From contig OZ023214.1 of NCBI GenBank assembly GCA_963995525.1, forward strand, positions 38,710,132 to 38,774,131: 64,000 nucleotides of DNA, given 5' to 3'. Position numbers and translations under genes: made by a program. The notes beneath the pieces are model-generated. The model was given only the letters and a program-made list of their open reading frames with translations, did not search any database and had not been told where the DNA came from. Origin of the DNA: Escarpia spicata. Lineage: Eukaryota; Annelida; Polychaeta; Sabellida; Siboglinidae. Positions 45,166-64,000 of the stretch are shown here, piece after piece (the first letter of the stretch is position 1; each line of letters begins with the position of its first letter).

Positions 45166-45659
45166 TCCGTCATTGCTATATAGTTTATGTGGTTTACCTT
45201 TTTAGAGGTCTATTGTCTCTATAATGTTCACGGCCACAACCTCACAAGATCAGACTGCACCTTAGGGTTGCCTTCATGACGCCTTATGAAGATGATAGCC
45301 ATCGGCTCAGAAATGCATCGATATGTGGACGTGTTCTATTGTTTTATCTCATCAAAAGATTCAGTGATTTTCGTATTTCACCAATAGTCGGTCTCCGTTG
45401 ACCAATTCAATCTTCCAATTGTTGATAAAGAGTCCACAAAGTTCAACAGCTTAATCAGTTGTGTCGGTCGCAGAAACTTACAGTAATCCTGCGATACCAC
45501 GTCTTCTGATTCGGGAAGGAGATCACCTTCATTTTAGCTAATCAGGTCATAGCTCTTGAAATGTTTCCCTGTTCAAATAATCTTTGCGAACCAATTGCAC
45601 ATTTTCTAAAAAAAGGCTACAAATCCATTAAATGGCAAGTTTCATTAAAAATATGCAGC

Positions 45660-46556
45660 ATTGTGCCCACCATTCCATACCCTCTTGTTACTCCCTCTCC
45701 AGTGGTCTCCTTCATCCGTTCCACACCCTCTTGTTACCCCCTCTCCAGTGGTCTCCTTCATCCCTTCCACACCCTCTTGTTACTCCCTCTCTAGTGGTCT
45801 CCTTCATGCCTTCCACACCCACTTTGTTACTCCCTCTCCAGTGGTCTCTTTCATCCCTTCCACACCCTCTTGTTACTCCCTTTACAGTGGTCTCCTTCAT
45901 CCCTTCCACACCCTCTTGTTACTCCCTCTACGGTGGTCTCCTTTATCCCTTCCACACCCTCTTGTTACTCCCTCTCCAGTGGTCTCCTTCATCCATTCCA
46001 CACCCTCTTCTTACTCCCTCTCCAGTGGTCTCCTTCGTCCCTTCCACACCCTCTTTGTTACTCCCTCTCCAGTGGTCTCCTTCACCCCTTCCACACCCTT
46101 TTTGTTACTCCCTCTCCAGTGGTCTCCTTCATCCCTTCCACACCCTCTTGTTACTATCTCTACAGTGGTCTCCTTCATCCCTTCCACACCCTTTTGTTAC
46201 TCCCTCTCCAGTGGTGTCCTTCATCCCTTCCACACCCTCTTGTTACTCCCTCTCCAGTGGTCTCCTTCATCCCTTCCACACCCTCTTGTTACTCCCTCTC
46301 CAGTGGTCTCCTTCATCCCTTCCACACCCTCTTGTTACTCCCTCTCCAGTGGTCTCCTTCATGCCTTCCACACCCTCTTTGTTACTCCCTCTACAGTGGT
46401 CTCCTTCATCCCTTCCACACCCTTTTTGTTACTCCCTCTCCAGTGGTCTCCTTCATCCCTTCCACACCCTCTCGTTACTCCCTCTCCAGTGGTCTCCTTC
46501 ATCCCTTCCACACCCTCTTTGTTACTCCCTCTCCAGTGGTCTCCTTCATCCCTTCA
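45660..46556. repeat. 46-bp pyrimidine-rich minisatellite
   Basis: About 19 units of 46 or 47 bp of the form CTCCAGTGGTCTCCTTCATC then CCTTCCACACCCTCTTGTTACTCCCT. Since 46 is not a multiple of three, each frame cycles and all plus frames stay open for 260-345 codons. Not a gene. Confidence 0.96.
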
Positions 46557-46559
46557 CTT

Positions 46560-47106
46560 GGCGCCTCTGGTCATGGTCTGTTTCACAGTTTCATGATCAG
46601 ATTTCTTGGCATTACTTTGCTGCCTGCATCGTTGCATCATCCACTCCAGTATCTTCTTTAACACACTGAATGTCTTGTTTCATTTATACAGAATAATTCT
46701 GTATAAATCTTCGTTTATCCAAATGATAGTTTCACTTATGTTAAAGACACATAATTTTGAATGAAATTTTGAGCATAAGAATATCATTGCATTAATCGTT
46801 ACAGGTGTAAGAATTAAAATACTTTGAACATAGTGCATTACTTTTATTATTAAAAGGCGCTGCCCCTGTTAACGACATTCAATGTAGAAATGGGAGTTTC
46901 TTTGACCTTAATACTCATTATGTAAATTAGTCAAATGATTACATGGTCATTAATATCTGTCCATCTGATCGAGGTCCATGTTCTAATGCTCATTCTTCGA
47001 GAAGTTGTATGACATCCGTCCAGTCCAGCCTTGAAATATTTTGTTAAGTGTTCAACAAGATGTATCTACGATGTACCGGTATACTACGGACAACAATACC
47101 CTAATA
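46560..47106. other. Intergenic stretch, nothing recognised
   Basis: AT-rich DNA with no supported coding region. Confidence 0.5.
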
Positions 47107-47245
47107 CAGCCACCTCACAATTAAGGTTACCCTGGAACAGTCCAAAATTGTTTCCACATACAGTAAAGTATAGGAAATTAGTCCTAGGCTATTCAGGTCA
47201 CTTTTGTCCAGTCCCAAGGGTGACCTTAATAGTGGGGTTGCATTG
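47107..47245. mobile_element. Second copy of the pogo-like MITE family
   Basis: Ends CAGCCACCTCACAATTAAGG and, reversed, CAATGCAACCCCACTATTAA form imperfect inverted repeats. The interior shares the AATTAAGGTTACCCTGGAACA and CCCAAGGGTGACCTT blocks with 4042-4208. Confidence 0.65.
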
Positions 47246-48115
47246 TTTATATTATTATGCTGACCTTGGAGCATTGTATGTCTATCTCCTTCCAGGCGCC
47301 GAGTTATCAGTCGTGCCTAGGCTGCATGCATGTAGATGGCGACAGCAGAAATTAAATAGTAATGAATTTATGTTCAAAATATTGTAATAGTAACAATAGC
47401 TGCCCTTGACTTGTTGCACCCCGGACAGATGTAAGCAAGCACCATTAATTTTACCAAACAAATTTACTTTAAATTGTGCTCATAATATGGTTGTGAAGTT
47501 GCTAAATAATTCATAATAAATTGATATTATGATGCTTTAAATATGCTGCATTAAGTTCAGACAACAGTGAGAATTAAGACGATCATGACAATTGTTGTCA
47601 ATTATAGGATACAAAATATTTTATTATATAAAGATACAGTATTTTATATAGTTATCTAATGTGAATTTCTGCTCCAATTTGTATGCAGTTTTCAATGATG
47701 TGATGACATGAACCAACCAAAATACACAGCTAACAATATTATATATTCAGCAAATATCACACATGATAAAACAGCCTACTGCTGGAGCCATATTTTTTAT
47801 TATTAGTTTTCGTAATAAAATACACAATTACTCGCACAGCTCACAATTACACTACTGAACGAGTCATTGTACATAATAAACATTTGCTCAACTCACGATA
47901 CTTAATTACTTAATACAGTTAACTTTATTCAAGTCACTGATGACAGTTATTTGGTTCCACTGTTCGTATCACAAAAACTTGACTGAAACTAAAGTTCTGA
48001 CAATGTTCATCAGTCTTTCAGTCTTTCCATTCTCTTTCATCTTCTATGTAATTTGCCTATTTCTCGAGCACCTGAAATGTGATATATAACTATTAGTCAC
48101 CCAAAACATTCATAT

Positions 48116-48117
48116 GT

Positions 48118-48209
<92 letters not shown>

Positions 48210-48255
48210 CACAGACATCGCACAAACACACACACATCGCACGAACACACACACA
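48116..48255. repeat. (CA)n microsatellite
   Basis: Pure CA tract to about 48206, then irregular ACACA with ATCGCACGAAC repeats. Confidence 0.96.
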
Positions 48256-48493
48256 CAAAGTATTCACACGTAAATAGGTATTGTTATGGACAATTGATTT
48301 ACATCCATCTCACATCTGGCATGAACCCTTAGCCCATTGGGAATTTTGAAAAAAACACAAGTGTTACTTTTCTTCCAAGGGTTTAAAAAGTTAACATCTA
48401 CACATATATGCACTAGCTCGATTATAGTTTCATACAAAATGTTCAATAGGCCTATAATGACTTGTTGAATAGTGTCATTTGGATAGACAGGAA

Positions 48494-58586
<10,093 letters not shown>

Positions 58587-58609
58587 TTATGTTAATTAAT
58601 TTTGGTTAC

Positions 58610-58730
58610 TTGAAACAATAGCCACCTTTCATAAAGAACTCAAGATTTATTTGTTTGAAATAGCATTCCATCCTAGATACTTTCGGCGGTCCCTTACTCT
58701 AATGATGACTCTTGTGCATCCCTGTTCACA
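58610..58730 (+). mobile_element. Possible LINE C-terminal scrap
   Basis: Plus-strand reading TFHKELKIYLFEIAF resembles the FKxxLKTYLFxxAF motif near the end of many LINE polymerases. Short, so weak. Confidence 0.35.
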
Positions 58731-58979
58731 ATGTTGCATGTAATTCTTGTGTATTACACCTCCGAGCTCTGTTTTTACTATTATAAAAGAATTAGTGAAA
58801 ATAAACCATCTACTGATCAATTAGTTGTGGATGTCTTTCAGAAGTTTGAACAATCATAGGAAACACGCTTTTATAATGTTGCGAACAATCATTTAATGTC
58901 CAGTACAAACCAATAAATGGCAAGAACCCTGTCCTATCCAAGGTCATAGACGAACCTCTGAAAATGTGGCGTCCATGGA

Positions 58980-59025
58980 AAACTTGATCATACACACACA
59001 CACACGCACACACACACACACGATT
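58980..59025. repeat. Short (CA)n microsatellite
   Basis: CA tract with one CGCA interruption. Confidence 0.9.
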
Positions 59026-59406
59026 ATAATAGTTAGATTGCCTGCTGTGTATTAACATATTAAATCACAACATAATGTTGTTTAATTAATTAGTTAGAAA
59101 TTTAAAATAATCATATCAATAATATCATACTTTTTATTATGATTATTTATAATTGTAATTACTGGTAATTAATACTGATCAGCACCTTTTCCGTTTTTTA
59201 TTTTAGGTGTTAATTATGCCACGCCAGCCAAAATTGCATTGATAAGGAGCACATGTACGATAATTCTATCGCTGACTAGTGCTACCTTTGGACCTTTGTG
59301 TAGAATCCGGACCCACCTCAGCTCGATTTCGTCATTGCCATTGGCATTATAACTTGAGTTTTGCCTAAATTTGATGATACCTCAGAGTCAGAAGCTCAGT
59401 GCATTA

Positions 59407-59718
59407 CAGTCATTTGCAAAAGGTTAAGACCAGGCACGATTTTTTGAAACTATGATTTTTTGGTGTTCCATAACATTATATCAGTTTATTTCGCCAAATA
59501 AACGTAGTACAACATAATATGAAACTTTATGTCGTCCAAAAGTGTTAGTGTCTAATCGATACTGACAGCAGCGGACAAATGACCTGGAAGTACTGACTAG
59601 GCGTACTGCTTTAAGGCCCAAATAGGATGATGCAATCCAGACATTATCTGATGCAATCTGATGCCATACCATAAAATGCTTAAAAATCGTGCCTGGTCTT
59701 AAACTTTTGCAAATGACT
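59407..59718. mobile_element. 312-bp MITE
   Basis: Ends AGTCATTTGCAAAAGGTTAA and, reversed, AGTCATTTGCAAAAGTTTAA, continuing GACCAGGCACGATTTTT for about 37 bp in total. TA precedes the left end. No transposase inside. Confidence 0.8.
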
Positions 59719-59844
59719 AGTTCCATCATTCAACATCATCCCATTCCCAAGCATGTTTATATTACGAAAATATTGTGTCAGCGCAGTTATGAAGCCCAAA
59801 TAGCGATCCAGTTTGCACTAGTCTGCACCGCTGTGATCGTGCGT

Positions 59845-60125
59845 TAGGGGTCAATACACTGTTGGTTTTCCTATAGGCGATCATGTTAACGTTTTGTCTG
59901 ATCATAAGAAAACGTGACCTATAAAATGTCTTAAACTTCTCACCTGCTGTTATCATCATCTCATTGACATGCTGGTAGATTAAAAAAATTGCATACTTCT
60001 AGCTCTCATAAAATGCCTGTATGTGTCTATGTGAGACACCCGTCAATATTTACAAATGCCGGCAAGCATTACTCCGCAAACAGGTCACACAGGCAAATTG
60101 CTGTCAAATATCCTTCCGCTTATTC
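59845..60125 (-). repeat. Dispersed repeat, copy 2 (inverted relative to 34 kb)
   Basis: Matches 34066-34345 on the opposite strand: CTAGCTCTCATAAAATGCCTG, CTTAAACTTCTCACCTGCTG and TATCCTTCCGCTTA are shared blocks. Confidence 0.75.
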
Positions 60126-60129
60126 AAAT

Positions 60130-61025
60130 CATCTAAAAATCCACTATTTTACAGTCAACACCTTCTACAATCACACATGAAAATCTGCATACTTAAAGGC
60201 ACTTATATCACAGCATGTGAATTTGGTAAAAAATGGGCCAAAGGCCCTGAAGTCTTTTGGACTAATACGTCGATATGTGACCCCGGCTGACCAAATGAGT
60301 GATAAGTCGGAAAAATTGTAACATTGTTTTCTTACATTCTTGTAAAGGTTGGGTAGGGTGCTTTACACGGTTTCACAAATTATGACTGCTACAAAAATTT
60401 GCGAAGTTAAGGAGCATTTAACATGGTAAAGGTCAAAAAATGAAAATGAAGAAAACAGCTGTTGAAGTTTTATATTATATATACAAATGGATTGCATAGA
60501 AATATTACATGCACAACATTCAAATGTGGCACACAGTATGTATGTTATGTTGCAATGATTCGCTGGAAGTACAAATGTGCTGCTACAAAAACTTATCACG
60601 TTATGCCAGATTATGTCTTTATGTGTAAAACTAAGAGGACAGATTTATAATGTTATAAATGAATACTTAAAAACAGAACTAATTATAGTTATTGTTAAGA
60701 TGTTTAACCTAGTTCTATTATCTGACATTGTGCCAACATATTGGTGTATTGGAATCATTAAGCCTATATATACAAACACAGCAGCAGACACTGGGACAGT
60801 GTGACTGCTGCCAGGCTAAATGGATGCCATGGTGCTTTGAAGTTAGTTCTTCTGCCAACTATCCTTTTCACACAAACCTATAGGTTTAGTGGCTGCCAGC
60901 ACACTACTGAGCCTAAACTACCAGTACAGGTGTGAAAAATGTCCTGATGTATTTGAACTTGAGCTACTAATTAACTGTCCACCAAGCAGTCTTACTTAGA
61001 CTTAGTTCCTCCTGTTCCTTTCGGG
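60130..61025. other. Non-coding stretch, nothing recognised
   Basis: AT-rich sequence to the right of the first visible SRM exon. Searched by eye for the SRM N-terminal exon without success. Confidence 0.45.
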
Positions 61026-61027
61026 AC

Positions 61028-61735
61028 ATCAGGCGACGAGCTTTCTCCATCTACTACGGTCTTTCACAATTTCTTTGGCCTCATTCCAGGTGATTTCCAT
61101 TTCTGCCAGATCTTCTTTAAATGTCTTGCGCCAGGTCTTAGTCGGCCTTCCTCTCCTTCTGTTTCCACCTTCAGGCACCCATTCCATTGCTACATGTGCT
61201 GTTCTCTCTCTTGGTAGGCGTAGGATATGTCCCGCTAGTCTCCGTCGTTGAGACTTAACTATGTAATGCAGGCTATCCAGACCTTCCCTCCTCATCACTT
61301 CTTCATTTGTGGTGTGTTCTCTCCACGATATGCCCAATATGAACCAGAGACATCGTCGGTGAAATGTCTATTTTTTTTATATCCTCACCGTATTCTTCCA
61401 CGTTTCACAGGCATATATCGCTGTTGGTATTACGATTGACATGTAAAGACGTTGTTTTATGTCCTTTCTGATTTCTGAAGTTCTCGACGCATTGCAACTC
61501 TTCCTGACCGATCAGAATGTGGGGGTCAAATCCATCACCAACTGACAATGTTTTTGTCTTCCAATAGCTGATTCGTAATCCGACCATCTCTCCATTTTTG
61601 TTTAAATTATTGGTCATCTCTTGTAGGATCTCCGGCATGTGGCTGAGCAGTGCAATATCATCGGCAAAGTCAAGGCCTGTCAACCTATTATTTGGGTCAT
61701 TCCATGTCAAATCAATCACTCAAAACATCACCCGA
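61028..61735 (-). mobile_element. Non-LTR retrotransposon C-terminal part, antisense, family unassigned
   Basis: Minus-strand reading: LDFADDIALLSHMPEILQEM (reverse transcriptase active site) near 61670, EELQCVENF near 61500, SWREHTTNEEVMRREGLDSL near 61320, then LAGHILRLPRERTA and GGNRRRGRPTKTWRKTF near 61150. Frameshift and deletion between 61340 and 61450. Different family from the elements at 4.4 and 10.2 kb. Confidence 0.88.
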
Positions 61736-61739
61736 CTCC

Positions 61740-62810
61740 AATTTTGATGAAATTCAGCACAGGTGTTGGCTCCCATGAGAACATCAAAACTGCAAATTAT
61801 AAAGAATCTAGGTCAAATATTAATTAAGATATAAGTCATTGAACTTTGACCCGATTCACATACTGACCGTTACAGTAACATCCATAACTCGTTGGAAATT
61901 GGAAACTCATTGGAAAGCCAGTAAATATGTGCATATTTATATTGTAAAATTACACGTTTTATGTAAATATAAAAGTATCATTTATCATAATATGACCTTT
62001 GACTTCCGATACCCAAAAAATGTATCCTTCGATTTTTAAAATTTTTATTCTACATCATCGTATATCATTGTTCAAGTGTCCCTGAAAATATTAGGGTTGG
62101 GCAAATAATAATAATGTTCAGAGATACAGTAAATTTAGTACAGCCGACAACCTATGTTTGGTCTCCAGATCAGTCAATACCACACTGAATTTCCGAATAA
62201 ACTTTTCAGATCACATAAAAAGCATGCTAAAAGGTCTTATAATTAAATGAGTGTACATACATGCTGTAATGTCTCATTTAACATGTTCACATGTTTTACT
62301 TTTTCTTTGGATAGCCTGTAGGTGTGACCAGTGTCAGTCATTGGGTCTACGTTGGTGAGGAGAATACTAACTCAAAGAGTGTCACTTTGTTACGGGTAAA
62401 ACTTTGATGGTGTTGGACCATATGTGTGAAGGAAGATCAGCCAGAATATTTGTTACATTGTAGATGGCTGTTACATTCCGTTTAGCATCTGCCAGATGAG
62501 GACAACACACCAGGCTGTCACAACCTCGTCCCTTTTCAGGGATGATGTAGAATATAGTGCTACTTCCAAATGATTCAATGATAATTACTTGATGATGTGT
62601 AGATTATGTGTTCCTGCTGATGTTTTAGCTGTTTCCATATAGCTTGTAAGAAGATAGCTGCTTCATAGTACACTTCCGGGAATCCTCTTCTGTGGTTGGA
62701 AAGCAGAACTCAGTAGCTGGTATATGAGCTGATTCAAACAACTGCATAAAATATAGTTTTTTTTGTAGACTGGCTTTTGGTCTGGTCTCTTGACCATTCC
62801 ACCCACACCA
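61740..62810. other. Non-coding stretch, nothing recognised
   Basis: AT-rich sequence without supported genes. Confidence 0.45.
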
Positions 62811-62812
62811 TC

Positions 62813-63057
62813 ACGTCGTTTTTGAGAAAAGTGCTACACTGGAGTCTGCTCGTGGTGGCAGAGGTTCAGAAAGTTTTTGCAGTTTTTATACTACATGTCG
62901 TTTTCGAGAAAAGTGCTACACTGGAATGTGCTCGTGGTGGCAGAGGTTCAGAAAGTTTTTGCAGTTTTTATACTACATGTCGTTTTCGAGAAAAGTGCTA
63001 CACTGGAATGTGCTCGTGGTGGCAGAGGTTCAGAAAGTTTTTGCAGTTTTTATACTA
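62813..63057. repeat. 82-bp tandem repeat, three units
   Basis: Three near-identical units beginning CGTTTTCGAGAAAAGTGCTA and ending GTTTTTGCAGTTTTTATACT. The first unit is slightly diverged. Confidence 0.95.
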
Positions 63058-63084
63058 ACCAGCACAGCCATGAGATAAATAGAT

Positions 63085-64000
63085 GCACAGGCAACACTGT
63101 GCACAGGCAACACCATGCACAGGCAACACCGTGCACAGGCAACACTGTGCACAGGCAACACCGTGCACAGGCAACACCGTGCACAGGCAACAGTGTGCAC
63201 AGGCAACACTGTGCACAGGCAACACCGTGCACAGGCAACACCGTGCACAGGCAACACCGTGCACAGGCAACACCGTGCACAGGCAACACCGTGCACAGGC
63301 AACACCGTGCACAGGCAACACCGTGCACAGGCAACACCGTGCACAGGCAACACCGTGCACAGGCAACACCGTGCACAGGCAACACACCGTGCACAGGCAA
63401 AACACCGTGCACAGGCAACACCGTGCACAGGCAACACCGTGCACAGGCAACACCGTGCACAGGCAACACCGTGCACAGGCAACAGTGTGCACAGGCAACA
63501 CCGTGCACAGGCAACACCGTGCACAGGCAACACCGTGCACAGGCAACACCTTGCACAGGCAACACCGTGCACAGGCAACACCGTGCACAGGCAACACCGT
63601 GCACAGGCAACACCGTGCACAGGCAACACCGTGCACAGGCAACACCGTGCACAGGCAACACCGTGCACAGGCAACACCGTGCACAGGCAACACCGTGCAC
63701 AGGCAACACCGTGCACAGGCAACACCGTGCACAGGCAACACCGTGCACAGGCAACACCGTGCACAGGCAACACCGTGCACAGGCAACACCGTGCACAGGC
63801 AAAACACTGTGCACAGGCAACACTGTGCACAGGCAACACTGTGCACAGGCAACACTGTGTACAGGCAACACTGTGCACAGGCAACAGTGTGCACAGGCAA
63901 CACTGTGCACAGGCAACACTGTGCACAGGCAACACTGTGCACAGGCAACACTGTGTACAGGCAACACTGTGCACAGGCAACACTGTGCACAGGCAACACT
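63085..64000. repeat. 16-bp minisatellite running off the window
   Basis: Close to 57 units of GTGCACAGGCAACACC with variants (CACTGT, CAGTGT, TGTACA), reaching the last base. All three minus-strand frames stay open for about 300 codons because 16 is not a multiple of three; these are not genes. Confidence 0.97.

Noticed and set aside
45632..46669. Plus-strand ORFs of 263-345 codons rich in Ser/Pro
   Set aside because: Product of the 46-bp minisatellite, open in every plus frame because the unit is stop-free and not a multiple of three.
60021..60290. ORF in the 60-kb dispersed repeat
   Set aside because: Not preserved in the homologous copy at 34 kb, so not coding.
63030..64000. Three overlapping minus-strand ORFs of over 300 codons, Cys/Val-rich
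   Set aside because: All are translations of the 16-bp satellite in rotating frames; no start context, no domain, no codon bias.

Overview
This window is nuclear DNA of a multicellular animal, most likely a marine invertebrate bilaterian. The evidence is split genes with GT-AG introns, a NIT-domain receptor guanylate cyclase, a FAAP20-type Fanconi anaemia protein, spermidine synthase, and many decayed non-LTR retrotransposons (LINEs), TA-flanked MITEs and long micro/minisatellites. Nothing looks prokaryotic, viral or organellar. I do not name a phylum; the gene mix would suit a mollusc, brachiopod, hemichordate or amphioxus-like genome.

Layout. (1) 3229-20894, plus strand: an 8-exon receptor-type guanylate cyclase. 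The reading frame joins without a break across all introns to give 617 codons: short cytoplasmic N-terminus, membrane helix, extracellular NIT domain, second membrane helix, dimerisation linker, cyclase domain. Two residues normally essential for catalysis are replaced. Its introns hold a CR1-like LINE (4.4-7.3 kb), an RTE/BovB-like LINE (10.2-13.6 kb) and several satellites. (2) 29267-32616, plus strand: a 3-exon, 801-residue membrane-anchored DUF2961/GH172-like protein. (3) 34419-39409, plus strand: a 4-exon, 366-residue FAAP20-like protein ending in a ubiquitin-binding zinc finger and a C-terminal Trp. (4) 58518 down to about 48500, minus strand: six exons of spermidine synthase, with the N-terminal exon(s) not found and possibly beyond the right edge. 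FAAP20 and spermidine synthase converge, separated by about 9 kb of LINE and satellite DNA.

The four genes do not form a pathway: they cover cGMP-type signalling, sugar hydrolysis, DNA crosslink repair and polyamine synthesis. Coding exons of the cyclase and the GH172-like gene are visibly GC-richer than their AT-rich surroundings.

The most striking pattern is where tandem repeats sit and what they are made of. A 43-bp array in spermidine synthase copies an exon end with its splice donor; a 20-bp array in the same gene copies a splice-acceptor region; a 39-bp array starts at the last codons of FAAP20; a 15-bp array of roughly 2 kb copies a five-codon piece of a LINE reverse transcriptase next to its FADD motif; and two further arrays begin within tens of bases of cyclase splice donors. 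Minisatellites here appear to be seeded from functional sequence, often at exon borders. The other strong candidate for follow-up is the cyclase with altered catalytic residues.
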